A model generated the notes under the pieces. That model saw only the letters and a program-made list of their open reading frames with translations, searched no databases and was not told the origin of the DNA. From the NCBI GenBank assembly GCA_013289665.1, contig JABCZN010000002.1:1-64000 (forward strand): a DNA stretch of 64,000 bases. Reading direction: 5' to 3'. Source of the stretch: Acidobacteriota bacterium. GTDB taxonomy: Bacteria > Acidobacteriota > Terriglobia > Acidiferrales > UBA7541. Both the position numbers and the translations under genes were made by a program. Within the stretch, counting starts at the first letter, position 1. Each line of letters opens with the position of its first letter. Of this stretch, positions 34,837 through 48,500 are shown one piece after another.

Positions 34837-35862
34837 TTGGGAAAGAAGTCACAAACCAAGCCCGAGCCGATCAGCCTGAGAAAACTGGCGGAACACCTCG
34901 GACTGAATCCGGCCACGGTGTCCGTTGTGCTGAACGATGTGCCCGGGCGCTCCATCCCTCAGGCGACGAGGGACCGCATCAAAGCCGCCGCTGCAAAACT
35001 GAACTACCAGCCCAGTCATCTTGCCCGCTCGCTGCGCAACCGCAGGACACTCACCATCGGCATTCTGGTCCCCGAACTTGGCGACGGATACCACACGCAG
35101 GTGATGGGCGGAATCGGCGATCATCTGATGGAGGCCGGGTATTTCTATTTCACCGCGCACCACAGACACCGGAAAAACCTGGTGGAAGACTACAGCCGGA
35201 TGCTGCTCAGCCGCGGAGCTGAGGCGTTGATCACGATTGACACGAGGCTCGAACACGGGTTTCCCGTGCCCGTGGTTGCTGTCGCCGGGCACAAACCGAT
35301 TACCGGGGTCACCAACATCGTCCTCGATCACCGTTTCGCGGCGGAACTTACCTTGACCCACCTGCACTCGCTGGGGCACCGGCAAATTGCATTCATGCGC
35401 GGGCAAGCGTTCAGTTCGGACTCCGAGGAGCGATGGGAAAGCATTGTGGCCGTCGCCGCGGAGATCGGCATCGAGATTCGCCCAGAACTCACCGTGCAGC
35501 TCGACCGCGATCTCACATCGCCCGAACTGGGCTACCCCGTAATGCAGCAACTGCTCTCCGGAGGCAAGAAGTTCACCGCATTGGTGGCCTTCAATGACCC
35601 GTCGGCGATCGGGGCCATCCGGGCGCTGCAGGACATCGGGCTCAAAGTTCCCGGCGACGTCTCTGTGATCGGATTCGACGACATCAAGGTGGCGGCGTTC
35701 AATAATCCCAGGCTCACAACGATCCGCCAACCGTTGTCCAACATGGGGAGGATTGCGGCCCAATGCGTTCTGAACCGGCTGACTGGATCAGAGCAATTCC
35801 GGAAGCAAATTACGGTCGAGCCAGAGCTGGTGGTCCGGGATTCAACGCGCGCCATCCCCTAG
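34837..35862 (+). CDS. LacI-family transcriptional regulator
   Basis: A 341-residue repressor. The DNA-binding domain is at residues ~12-62: ISLRKLAEHLGLNPATVSVVLN, then ATRDRIKAAAAKLNYQPSHLARSLR, including the hinge helix. The periplasmic-binding-like ligand domain follows (LTIGILVPELGDGYHTQVMGGI, AFNDPSAIGAIRALQDIGLKVPGDVSVIGFDDIKVAAFNNPRLTTIRQP). The only start near the domain is the TTG at 34837, with AAAGGA 10 bases before it; TTG may keep expression low. It follows GH30 by 292 bp and is the natural candidate to bind the three palindromes before GH30 and the TonB receptor, responding to a sugar. Confidence 0.92.
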   Translation: MGKKSQTKPEPISLRKLAEHLGLNPATVSVVLNDVPGRSIPQATRDRIKAAAAKLNYQPSHLARSLRNRRTLTIGILVPELGDGYHTQVMGGIGDHLMEAGYFYFTAHHRHRKNLVEDYSRMLLSRGAEALITIDTRLEHGFPVPVVAVAGHKPITGVTNIVLDHRFAAELTLTHLHSLGHRQIAFMRGQAFSSDSEERWESIVAVAAEIGIEIRPELTVQLDRDLTSPELGYPVMQQLLSGGKKFTALVAFNDPSAIGAIRALQDIGLKVPGDVSVIGFDDIKVAAFNNPRLTTIRQPLSNMGRIAAQCVLNRLTGSEQFRKQITVEPELVVRDSTRAIP

Positions 35863-36576
35863 CGGGTCCAAGTGCCAACCGCCGCTTAGACCCAGATTCC
35901 CACAAGCAACCCGATTTTCCTCTCTTCCCGTCCAAGTCCTAACGCGGACTGTATCCCCCTCCTTCCCAAACTTTGCCCCTCCTAACCAAGCCAGGTGCCG
36001 GTACCGCCGGCCCACAGAGACTGCGCTCAATGCAAATGCTTGCCAGGAGTGCGCAAACTTTTGCACAACTTCGCGGAGCCGCGTTAGTAGATTCCGCCCA
36101 AAGCTATGAGCCATTAGGGCCTCAAGGGACGAGACACTTGGTGATTCGAGTGCTTGAATTTCGCCAAGCAAGTTCGTTCTGTGTTGATTTCTCGCGTACT
36201 GGGACCTCCGGAACCGGGCCAAGCATTCAACTTAATCTTCGCTGTTGATCGATTAGCCGGGGGTGGCCAGTAAAGAATCAGGTACGAAGCGTGTCCAGCC
36301 CGCCAATAATGGCAAATGGGCCCCGCCGCAATTCTTGCGGCTTGCGTAGTAGTTCGTCTTTACCACCTTCCCAACCTGAGTTTTCCAATACAGTTCGTAC
36401 ATTCCCTTTTTCCCCGTTCTTGGGACCTTTAGCAGTCCCATTGTGGAAACCGCGGCCGGCCGGTCGTGCGCTCACCGGGCGAGCAAGCATTTGCACGTTG
36501 GTTTGAAATCGTCCCCCGAAATTGACGATGTCCCCTGGATGCGGATTCAGGCACCGAGAAAGTTCTGGAGGCTCTG
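35863..36576. other. 714-bp intergenic region before the giant gene
   Basis: No supported gene. A short minus-strand frame at 36253-36441 (62 codons) has plausible composition but no family match. The 12-bp sequence GCAAATGCTTGC near 36029 recurs inverted near 36482. A Shine-Dalgarno GGAGG at 36566 belongs to the giant gene. Transposase motifs were not seen. Confidence 0.4.
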
Positions 36577-39500
36577 ATGGAACCTTGGGGAGTCAACCAA
36601 AAATCCACCAACGAAGTGATGGAGCCACTCTCACAGGCCGAGGCCTCCTTCGCTTCACCCTCGGAGTCCGTTCGAGCAAAGCGCGTGAAAGTTTCTTACG
36701 CGCTTTTGATTGCGTGCTCGCTGGTGCTGGTTGCAGGCGGAGCTCGTCACAGCTGGCGGGAATCCGCCTCGCTGGATATGTCTGGAACAACTCGGGTTGC
36801 GGGCAAGAGCCAGATCGCGAAGCTTGCTGACAGTCTGCTCAAAGGCACCTCCCTTTTCCGCCCTTCCCGCGGCAACCCCTCTAGCAAGCTCGAACCAAAC
36901 CAGGCGACAAGGATGTCCGGGGCCCCGCTATCCTTGCCATTGTTTTTTGAGGCCAATCGGGGCCAGACCGATGCCCACGTGAAATTTCTGGCCAGAAGCA
37001 GCGGCTACACCCTGTTTGTGACACCCACAGAAACGATTTTTGCGGGGGCGAAGACGACCGCCCCGCGTGGCATGTTCCCTACCGCAAAGGCAGCGGCAGA
37101 CGACGGGCCGAGCCCGAAGATGCTGCGCATGAAACTGCTCCAGAGCAATCCGGGGCCGGAGGTAAGCGGGGCGAAAGAATTGCCCGGCAAAGTGAACTAC
37201 CTGATCGGAAACAACCCCCGCGATTGGCACACCGGCATTCCCTTGTATGAACAGGTCCGATCCCGTGAGGTTTACCCGGGCATTGACCTGGTGTTTCACG
37301 GCGACCAGCAACAATTGGAATACGATTTCCAGGTCGCTCCGGGGGCGGACCCTGGAAGGATCCGGTTTAAGGTATCGGGCGCGGAAAAGATTGCGGTGGA
37401 GGAAAACGGCGACCTTCTGCTGAAGGCCGCGAAGACCGAATTCCGCATGCGGAAACCGGTGATCTACCAGCAGGTTGGCGAACGGCGGCAGCCGGTTGAC
37501 GGAGGATTCTCGCTCGTAGCCGACAAGCTGGTTGCGTTTCATGTAGGCGCCTACGACAAGAAGATCCCGCTGGTGATCGATCCTACGATCATCTTCGCCA
37601 GTTTTCTGGGAGGGGGTGGAGCGGAAGTCCCCAGTGGCCAGGACCTCGACGTCACAAATCCGAGTGCGCCCAAGCTGTATGTGTCCGGAGCAACCACGGA
37701 CATTACGAGTTTCAGCGAGACGAGTGCAAATCTCGCTATCGCTCCCGGCGCGGCAGCTTATGGCTTCGTCGCCAAGATCGATCCAACGACGACCGGAAGC
37801 GCGTCGCTCGATTTTCTGACCTTTATCGGGGGCAGCCTGGTATTTACCGGCGGAACGGCGCCCTGCCAGAACCTCGCCACGGATATGAAGCTCGATGTGA
37901 GCGGCGGGGCCGGTCAGGTTGAGCCAGTGTTGCTCGGCCAAACCAACTGCCGGGACTTCCCTGTTACGACCGGGGGGCCAACGACAGGCCCGGATGATCT
38001 TTTTATCACGCGGCTTACGCCGGGCGGGGCGGGGATCGATAGTTCGACTTTGTTCGGAGGGAACGGGTCGGAAGGATTGACGTTTGGGGGGGGCGCCTCC
38101 TTATTTGTGAACCCCGAAGGCAAGATTGTGTTGAGCGGCCAGACCACTTCGACCGACTTCCCGGCGACCTCTAACGCGTATTCGGTTTCACTCAACAACG
38201 GAACGCCCGGGGGATTCGACGATTGCTTCATCGCGAATTTGGATCGCTCGTTTAACGTGCTCTATCTGACGTACGCGAATGTCGGCGGCAGCACTAAGAG
38301 TGGAACTCCCGCGTCCTGCGGAGTGGGAGCGGTCGATCCGGCCGGAAAAATATATTTCGGCGGCACAATCGTCTCTGCAACGGCATTTAACCTGACCAAT
38401 GGCAACACAGGGGCCAACGGTTTTCAGAAGACTTTTGTCGGAACACCGGGAACGACCCCTAATGCGTTCGTTGCCGTATTGGACCCGAGCCAGAGCGGAT
38501 TGAGCCAGCTGACGTACTCCACCTACATCGCAGGCGGAGGCGGCACCGTCATACGAGCGGGAGCCGTTGATGTAGTGCACGGCATGGCGGTGGTAGTTGG
38601 CGACACGATCTCAAATAACACGACAAATGCTCCGGACATCCCGCTGTTGAATGCAATTCAGTCCGTGAATAATTCTCCGACCGGCGTAGGCACGGGCTGG
38701 ATTACCGTGATCGACACGACGAAAACCGGCATGCCCAGCCTGGCTGCGTCGACCTACTTCGGCGGAAGCACCGGAGCTGGAAGCACCTCCCTGCGATCCG
38801 TGGCGATTGATGCCGTTGCAGGTAATCCCCCGACGCAGCGGATCGTGGTGGGCGGCCAAACTACGGCGACGAACTTCCCGACCATGAATCCGCTGCAGGC
38901 ATCTCTGGTCGGGGGGCAGAATGCGGTCGTCTCTGTGCTCAGTGTGCCCAGTTCCGGTTTCACGTTTAACATGTCGCTCTTGTTCTCGACTTATCTCGGC
39001 GGCGGCGTAACCATTTCTGGACAAAGCGAGTCTGTGCGGGGTTTGATCGCGGATTCGAATCACCAGATTTATGCGCTGGGGCGAACAGCATCGGCGAATT
39101 TCTTCGGGAACACATCGCCGGCCACCACCGTGAACGGGTTCCAGACGGCTTGCGCAAGTTGCGGAGGCGGAACTCCGGCCGACGATCTCGCGATTTTTGT
39201 TTTGACGCCACAGAGCGGCACAAGCGTGCCTGACCTGACGGTGACAAAGTCGCACAGCGGAAGCTTTTCCCAGGGGCAAAGCGGGGCGCAGTTTTCGATT
39301 ACCGTGACCAATAGCGGAACTGGCGCGACCGTGGGGACGGTGAGCCTGGTGGATTCGCTTCCCTCGAGCCTGACGGCGACGGCGATGACCGGCACGGGGT
39401 GGAGCTGTTCGATCAGCACGTTGGTTTGCACCAGGTCGGACGCTCTGGCTGGCGGCGCGTCGTACCCCGTCATCACCTTGACCGTAAATGTCGCAGGTAA

Positions 39501-42500
39501 CGCGCCACCCACGGTGACCAACACCGTGGTGGTTTCCGGCGGCAGCGAAACCAACACGGCCAACGACACGGCCACCGACGTGGCGACGATTAAATCCTCC
39601 GTCGGCGCCTGTACAGACAACTACATCGGCCTTACCAACGGCTCGTGGGGCACGGCAACAAACTGGAGCTTGGGAGCAGTTCCCGGGATTAACGACGTCG
39701 CGTGCAGCCCCTCCGGCATTACGGTCCTGATCGACACGGGGCTCGCCGCTGCCAATCAAACCATCAAGGCTCTAAACAGTTCCGGAACGCTGACAATTTC
39801 CGCGGGACCATTAACGATCAGCAACAATTCCGTCGCTAACGTCGTCAACATCAGCAGCGGGACGCTTACCGTCAATGGGCAGTTCAGTGTCACCGGGGCT
39901 CTGGGGCTGACCGGAGGAACTTTTGGAGGTACGGGAGAGTTCGACCTGGAGGGGCTGTTCACCTGGTCGGGCGGGACGATGACCGGGGCGGGTACGACGA
40001 ACACCCGCGGGGGGATGAGCATTCCGAACGCCACCGTGGTTCTGGACACCCGGACGCTGAATGCGTCGGGGACGACCACGTTTGGGGACCCCGCAAAAGG
40101 CGGGAGCATCCTCTACCTGCAAAACGGGGCGATGGTGAACAACCTGTCGGGGGCCATCTGGAATATCGTGAACGGCAGCGCCTCCTTTGGAAATGGCATT
40201 GCCAACAATGGCGGGGTAGCACCGGCGTTCAACAATGCGGGAACGTTCGAGATGACCGGGGGGACGAGCGACACCATCGGCGTGGCGTTCAACAATACCG
40301 GCAGTGTGATGGGCAACAGCGGAACGTTGAATTTCATCGGTGGCGGCAAGTGCGGAACGATTTGCTCCGGTACGTACACGGCAGGGACAGGGGCAACCAT
40401 TGCGTTCTCCGCCGGGACGTACGTTCAAAGCGGACCGATCAATGGCCCAGGCACTGTGAACTTCAACGGCGCGACGATGGATTTTGGTTCGGGGATAGAG
40501 ACGATCTCGTCGGTGACGACGATATTCAGCTCTGGAACGATTACGGACACGGGGAGCATCAACTTCACGACGCTGCTGACGTGGACGGGTGGCTCGTGGG
40601 CCGGGACAGGCACAACGAACACGGAGACGGGCCTGAGCATTCCGAACGCCGCCGTGGTTCTGGACACCCGGACGCTGAATGCGTCGGGAACGACCACGTT
40701 CGGGGACCCCGCAAAAGGCGGGAGCATCCTCTACCTGCAAAACGGGGCGGTGCTGAACAACCTGTCGGGGGCCATCTGGAATATCGTGAACGGCAGCGCC
40801 TCCTTTGGAAATGGCATTGCCAACAATGGCGGGGTAGCACCGGCGTTCAACAATGCGGGAACGTTCGAGATGACCGGGGGGGCGAGCGAAACCATCGGCG
40901 TGGCGTTCAACAATACCGGCAGTGTGATGGGCAACAGCGGAACGTTGAATTTCACCGGTGGCGGCAAGTGCGGAACGATTTGCTCCGGTACGTACACGGC
41001 AGGGACAGGGGCGACCATTGCGTTCTCCGCCGGGACGTTCGTTCAGAGCGGACCGATCAATGGCCCAGGCACCGTGAATTTCAACGGCGCAACAATGAAT
41101 TTTGGTTCGGGAACAGAAACGATCTCGTCGGTGACGACGATTTTCAGCTCCGGAACGATTACGAATACGGGGAACATCAACTTCACGACGCTGCTGACGT
41201 GGACGGGTGGCTCGTGGACCGGGACAGGCACGACGAACACGCAGGGAGGCCTGAGCATTCCGAACGCCGCCGTGGTTCTGGACACCCGGACGCTGAATGC
41301 GTCGGGAACGACCACGTTTGGGGACGTCATAAAAGGCGGGAGCACCCTATACCTGCAAAACGGGGCGGTGCTGAACAACCTGTCGGGGGCTACCTGGAAC
41401 ATCGTGAACGGTAGCGCGTCCTTTGGAAATGGCATTGCCAACAACGGCGGGTTAACACCGGTGTTCAACAATGCAGGAACCTTCGAGATGACCGGGGGGA
41501 CGAGCGACACGATCGGCGTGGCCTTCGCCAACGCCGGGACGGTGGCAGCGAACGCGGCGACGCTGAGCTTCGCTGGCGGCGGGACGGGCGCGGGCAGCTG
41601 GACGGTAAGCACAGGAGCGTCGTTGCAGTTTTCCGCCGGCACGTTTGCACTGACCGGACCGATCGGCGGAAGCACGGCGGCGCAAGGCGGCGGCACGGTG
41701 AACTTCAACGGCGGCACGGTGAACTACACCGGGAGTTCGTACAACATCGCGGGCGGGACGATGGGTTCCGGAGGCACGGCAAATTTCACGGCTCCAGGAG
41801 TAGTGACAAATGCGGGGGCCGTGACGATAACGGGCGGCACGCTGAACTTTTCGACGACCCCCACCGGGCAATTAACTCCGAATGCAATCGCAACGACAGC
41901 GATGGCGATAGGCAACGGAATTCTGGGTGGCACCGACACGGTGAATATCAGCGGACTGCTGACGTGGACCAGCGGTGGGTTTATGTGCTTGGTGCCGAAC
42001 TGCAGCGCACCGGGGACTGGTGTGCCCAATAGTGTGACCAATGCGAACGGAGGCATCGCGGGGTCAACCGGTTATCTGTACCTATTGGGAAGAACGCTGA
42101 ATAACGCCGGGACGGCGACATTTAGCAACCCGAATGGCACCTACTTCTATGAAGGCTACGGGGCGATAGTGAACAACAAGACCGGGGCCACGTGGAATCT
42201 GACCACCGATTACAACATAGCGATCTATTCGGGAACGGCAACGTTCAACAACGCGGGGACGTTCGAGAAGACCGCCGGCACAACCAGCAGCGCAGTGGGC
42301 GTCACGTTCACCAACACCGGGGCGGTAGCGGATAACGTGGCGACGCTGAACTTCAGTGGAGGTGGGACTGGGGCGGGCGCCTGGACCGTAAGCACCGGGG
42401 CGATGCTGGAGTTTTCCGGCGGCACGTTTGCATTGACCGGACCGATCGGCGGAAGCACGGCAACGCAAGGCGGCGGCACGGTGAACTTCAACGGCGGCAC

Positions 42501-45500
42501 GGTGAACTACACCGGGAGTTCGTACAACATCGCGGGCGGGACGATGGCTTCCGGCGGCACGGCAAATTTCACGGCGCCTGGAGTAGTGACCAATGCGGGG
42601 CCGGTGACGATAACGGGCGGCACGCTGAACTTTTCGACCGGCAACGCAATTGCGATGACAACACTGGCGCTGGGCAACGGAACTCTGGGTGGCACCGACA
42701 CGGTGAATATCAGCGGACTGCTGACGTGGACCAGCGGCGGGTTTATGTGCTTGCTGCCGGACTGCAGCGCACCGGGGACTGGTGTGCCCAATGGTGTGAC
42801 CAATGCGAACGGAGGCATCGCGGGGTCAACCGGTTATCTGTACCTATTGGGAAGAACGTTGAATAACGCCGGGACGGCAACATTTAGCAACCCGAATGGC
42901 ACGTCCTTCTATGAAGGCTACGGGGCGATAGTGAACAACAAGACCGGGGCCACGTGGAATCTGACCACCGATTACAACATAGGGATCTATTCGGGAACGG
43001 CAACGTTCAACAACGCGGGGACGTTCGAGAAGACCGCCGGCACAACCAGCAGCGCAGTGGGCGTCACGTTCACCAACACCGGGGCGGTAGCGGATAACGT
43101 GGCGACGCTGAACTTCAGTGGAGGTGGGACTGGGGCGGGCGCCTGGACCGTAAGCACCGGGGCGATGCTGGAGTTTTCCGGCGGCACGTTTGCATTGACC
43201 GGACCGATCGGCGGAAGCACGGCAACGCAAGGCGGCGGCACGGTGAACTTCAACGGCGGCACGGTGAACTACACCGGGAGTTCGTACAACATCGCGGGCG
43301 GGACGATGGCTTCCGGCGGCACGGCAAATTTCACGGCGCCTGGAGTAGTGACCAATGCGGGGCCGGTGACGATAACGGGCGGCACGCTGAACTTTTCGAC
43401 CGGCAACGCAATTGCGATGACAACACTGGCGCTGGGCAACGGAACTCTGGGTGGCACCGACACGGTGAATATCAGCGGACTGCTGACGTGGACCAGCGGC
43501 GGGTTTATGTGCTTGCTGCCGGACTGCAGCGCACCGGGGACTGGTGTGCCCAATGGTGTGACCAATGCGAACGGAGGCATCGCGGGGTCAACCGGTTATC
43601 TGTACCTATTGGGAAGAACGTTGAATAACGCCGGGACGGCAACATTTAGCAACCCGAATGGCACGTCCTTCTATGAAGGCTACGGGGCGATAGTGAACAA
43701 CAAGACCGGGGCCACGTGGAATCTGACCACCGATTACAACATAGGGATCTATTCGGGAACGGCAACGTTCAACAACGCGGGGACGTTCGAGAAGACCGCC
43801 GGCACAACCAGCAGCGCAGTGGGCGTGACGTTCAACAACGCTGGGAGTGTGCTAGCCGACGCGGATACGCTCAGCTTCCAAGGAGCTTATACCCAGACTG
43901 CAGGTAATACGTTTCTGGGCGGTGGTAGCATTCAGACCGTCAATCCGCTGAACATCCAAGGCGGGGCGGTTACCGGCAGCGGAACGATTACGAGCTTTGG
44001 CTCACCAGCTGGCATCTCGAATGTCGGTGGGACGCTTTCTCCGGGCGTTTCAACACCGGTCGTCACCGCCGGAACCATTTCTATTGGCACGTCCACAGCT
44101 GGGAATTACACCCAAAGTTCGGCGGGCGCTTTCAACGTGAAGATCGGCGGCACGGGTGCGGGACAATTCGACTCCGTCACCTTGACGGGTACCGCTACAC
44201 TTGCGGGAGCACTGAACGTAAGCCTGATCAATCCCTTCTCACCGGCATTGGGGAACACGTTTACCATCCTTACAGCATCCGCCGTTTCGGGCACGTTTAG
44301 CAGCACCAACCTCCCCGGGCTTTCGGCGGGCTTGGGATGGAAGGTAACTTACACCGCCACGACTGTGGTTCTTTCGGTGGTGACCGTGTCGTCGCCTGTC
44401 GCCAACCTGAACCCCGGGAGCGTGCCGTTCCCCAACACGATCGTGAACACCGCCGCAACGATCCAAAAGGTGCAGTTGCAGAACACCGGCACGGCGCCAC
44501 TGATCATCACGTCGATTCAGCCAACGGGCGCGGATGCAGCGAACTATTCCTACACCGTGGACGCGACACAGCCCTGTCCGATCTCTCCCGCTACACTTGG
44601 CATTAGCGCCAGTTGCATGCTGGACATCGGGTTCCTGCCGCTGACGGCGGGAACGCACAATAACGCGCAGATCACAGTCACCGACAATTCCGGCAACATC
44701 GTAGGTTCCACGCAAACGGTCGCGCTCTCCGGCACAGGAATTGTCCTGAGTTCGATTGCGGTTACCCCGTCCGCCCCCACGATCCCCCAGGGTACCTCCG
44801 AGCAATTCACCGCGACGGGCACCTACAGCGATTCTTCCACGCAAAATCTGACCACGCAGGTCACCTGGGCTTCGGCCACTGCCTCCGTCTCCACGATTAA
44901 CGCGGGGGGTCTCGCGCAGGGACTCACCCCAGGCACGTCCAACATTACCGCCAAGCAGGGTGCGGTCACTTCCCCCGCGGCGCTGTTGACGGTAACCGGC
45001 GCAACGCACTTCGCCGTATCCGCTCCGGGTAGCGTGATTGCGGGTACTGCATTCAACGTAAGCGTGTTTGCAGCAGACCAGTTCAATAATGTTGTCCCTG
45101 GATACACGGGCACGGTGCATTTCACGAGCACGGATGGCGCGGCAGTGCTGCCGGCGAATACGACCTTAACGAACGGGAGCGGGCTGTTCCAGGTCACCCT
45201 GAAAACACTGGGAAGCCAGACTGTCACCGCGACGGATACGGTGACCGCTTCGATCACGGGGACCTCCCAAGCGATTACCGTGGGGTCCGGATTGGCGACG
45301 CATTTCCAGGTGTCCATGCCCGGTAGTGCGACGGTTGGAACGGCTACGAGCGTCACCGTTACGGCGCTAGACCAGTTCAATAACGTGGCTTCCGGATACA
45401 CGGGCACTGTCCACTTCACAAGCTCCGACGGCTCGGCAGTACTGCCAGCGAACAGCACGCTCACAAGCGGGTCGGGGACCTTCCCGGTCACCTTCAAGAG

Positions 45501-48500
45501 TGTGGGCAGCCAGACGGTTACGGCCACGGACACGGCGACGTTAAGCATCACCGGAACCTCCAACAGCGTAACGGTCGGAACCGGGGCGGCCACGCACTTC
45601 CTGGTGACTGCTCCGGGTGCGGCGACGGCAGGCACGCCGTTCAATGTTAGCGTCACGGCCCTCGATCAGTTCAATAATGTCGTGAAGAGTTACGCGGGCA
45701 CCGTTCACTTCACGAGCACCGATGGGCAGGCCACGCTGCCCGCGAATACCACCCTGGTGAGTGGAACGGGGATTTTCCCGGTCACGTTGAAGACGGCAGG
45801 CACCCAGAGCGTCACAGCCACGGACACCGTCACGCCGGCGATCACGGGGACGTCCGGTGCGATCAACGTCACGGTCGTTCTGCAGACGATCACCGTTGCT
45901 CCAACATCAGCGAGCGTTTCGGCTGGCCTCACGCAGCCGTTTACAGCTACGGGCCACTTCTCGGATGGCACGACTGGCGCTGTCAGTGTGAACTGGACTT
46001 CGTCCGACAACACGATCGCCACAATCAACGCTTCTGGCGTCGCCACGGGCGTCAAGGCGGGCGGGCCGGTCACCATCACGGCTACCTCGACTGCCAATGC
46101 GGCTATCAGCGGCACCGCGCAACTCACCGTCACCGCGGCTACGTTGCAGACGATCACCGTCGCTCCGACTTCAGCGAGCGTTTCGACTGGCCTCACGCAG
46201 CCGTTTACAGCTACGGGCCACTTCTCGGATGGCACGACTGGTGCTGTCAGTGTGAACTGGACTTCATCCGACAACACGATCGCCACAATCAACACTTCTG
46301 GCGTAGCCACGGGCGTGAAGGCGGGCGGGCCGGTCACCATCACGGCTACCTCGACCGCCAACGCGGCAATCAGCGGCACCGCGCAACTCACCGTCACCGC
46401 GGCCACGCTGCAGACAATCACCGTCGCGCCAGCGTCAACCAGTGTCGCTGCAGGACTAACGCAGCCGTTCACGGCCACGGGCCATTTCTCGGATGGCACG
46501 AGCGGTGTTGTCAGCGTGAGCTGGACTTCTTCCAACACGACAATCGCTACGATCAATGCGGGCGGGGTGGCAACAGGCGTGAAAGCTGGCGGGCCGGTCA
46601 CCATCACGGCTACCTCGACCGCCAACGCGGCAATCAGCGGCACCGCGCAACTCACCGTCACCGCGGCTACGTTGCAGACGATCACCGTTGCTCCGACTTC
46701 AGCAAGCGTTACGGCTGGACTTACACAACCGTTCACAGCTACGGGCCACTTCTCCGACGGCACGACTGGCGCTGTCAGTGTGAACTGGACTTCGTCCGAC
46801 AACACGATTGCTACGATCAACGCTTCTGGCGTCGCCACGGGTGTGAAAGCGGGCGGGCCGGTCACCATCACGGCTACCTCGACCACCAACGCGGCAATCA
46901 GCGGCACCGCGCAACTCACCGTCACCGCGGCTACGTTGCAGACAATCACCGTCGCTCCAACTTCAGCAAGCGTTACGGCTGGTCTTACACAACCGTTCAC
47001 CGCCACGGGCCACTTCTCCGACGGCACGACCGGTGCTGTCAGCGTGAACTGGACTTCGTCCGACAACACGATCGCCACGATCAACACTTCTGGCGTCGCC
47101 ACGGGCGTGAAGGCGGGCGGGCCGGTCACCATCACGGCTACCTCGACCGCCAACGCGGCAATCAGCGGCACCGCGCAACTCACCGTCACCGCGGCCACGC
47201 TGCAGACAATCACCGTCGCGCCAGCCTCAACCAGTGTCGCTGCAGGACTGACGCAGCCGTTCACGGCCACGGGCCACTTCTCCGACGGCACGACTGGTGC
47301 TGTCAGTGTGAACTGGACGTCATCGAATACGGCCATCGCAACGATTAATGCTTCTGGCGTCGCCACGGGTGTGAAAGCTGGCGGGCCGGTCACCATCACG
47401 GCTACCTCGACCGCCAACGCGGCAATCAGCGGCACCGCGCAACTTACTGTCACCGCGGCCGTTCTGCAGACGATCACCGTCGCTCCGACTTCAGCAAGCG
47501 TTTCGACTGGCCTCACGCAGCCGTTTACAGCTACGGGCCACTTCTCGGATGGCACGACTGGCGCTGTCAGTGTGAACTGGACTTCGTCCGACAACACGAT
47601 CGCCACAATCAACGCTTCTGGCGTAGCCACGGGCGTGAAGGCGGGCGGGCCGGTCACCATCACGGCTACCTCGACCGCCAACGCGGCAATCAGCGGCACC
47701 GCGCAACTCACCGTCACCGCGGCCACGTTGCAGACAATCACCGTCGCGCCAGCCTCAACCAGTGTCGCTGCAGGACTGACGCAGCCGTTCACGGCCACGG
47801 GCCACTTCTCCGACGGCACGACTGGTGCTGTCGGTGTGAACTGGACGTCATCGAATACAGCCATCGCAACGATTAATGCTTCTGGCGTAGCGACGGGTGT
47901 GAAAGCGGGCGGGCCGGTCACCATCACGGCTACCTCGACCGCCAACGCGGCAATCAGCGGCACCGCGCAACTCACCGTCACCGCGGCTACGTTGCAGACG
48001 ATCACCGTTGCTCCGACTTCAGCAAGCGTTTCGACTGGCCTCACGCAGCCGTTTACAGCTACGGGCCACTTCTCGGATGGCACGACTGGTGCCGTCAGTG
48101 TGAACTGGGCTTCCTCCGACAACACGATTGCCACAATCAACGCTTCCGGCGTAGCCACGGGCGTGAAGGCGGGCGGGCCGGTCACCATCACGGCTACCTC
48201 GACCACCAACGCGGCTATCAGCGGCACCGCGCAACTCACCGTCACCGCGGCTACGTTGCAGACGATCACCGTTGCTCCGACTTCAGCGAGCGTTTCGACT
48301 GGCCTCACGCAGCCGTTTACAGCTACGGGCCACTTCTCGGATGGCACGACTGGTGCCGTCAGTGTGAACTGGACTTCCTCCGACAACACGATTGCCACAA
48401 TCAACACTTCTGGCGTAGCCACGGGCGTGAAGGCGGGCGGCCCGGTCACCATCACGGCTACCTCGACCGCCAACGCGGCAATCAGCGGCACCGCGCAACT

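Noticed and set aside
34849..35763. 304-codon minus-strand frame
   Set aside because: Antisense to the LacI regulator; no family features.
36029..36493. 12-bp inverted repeat GCAAATGCTTGC as ends of a small mobile element
   Set aside because: No transposase, no target-site duplication and no similarity beyond the 12 bp.
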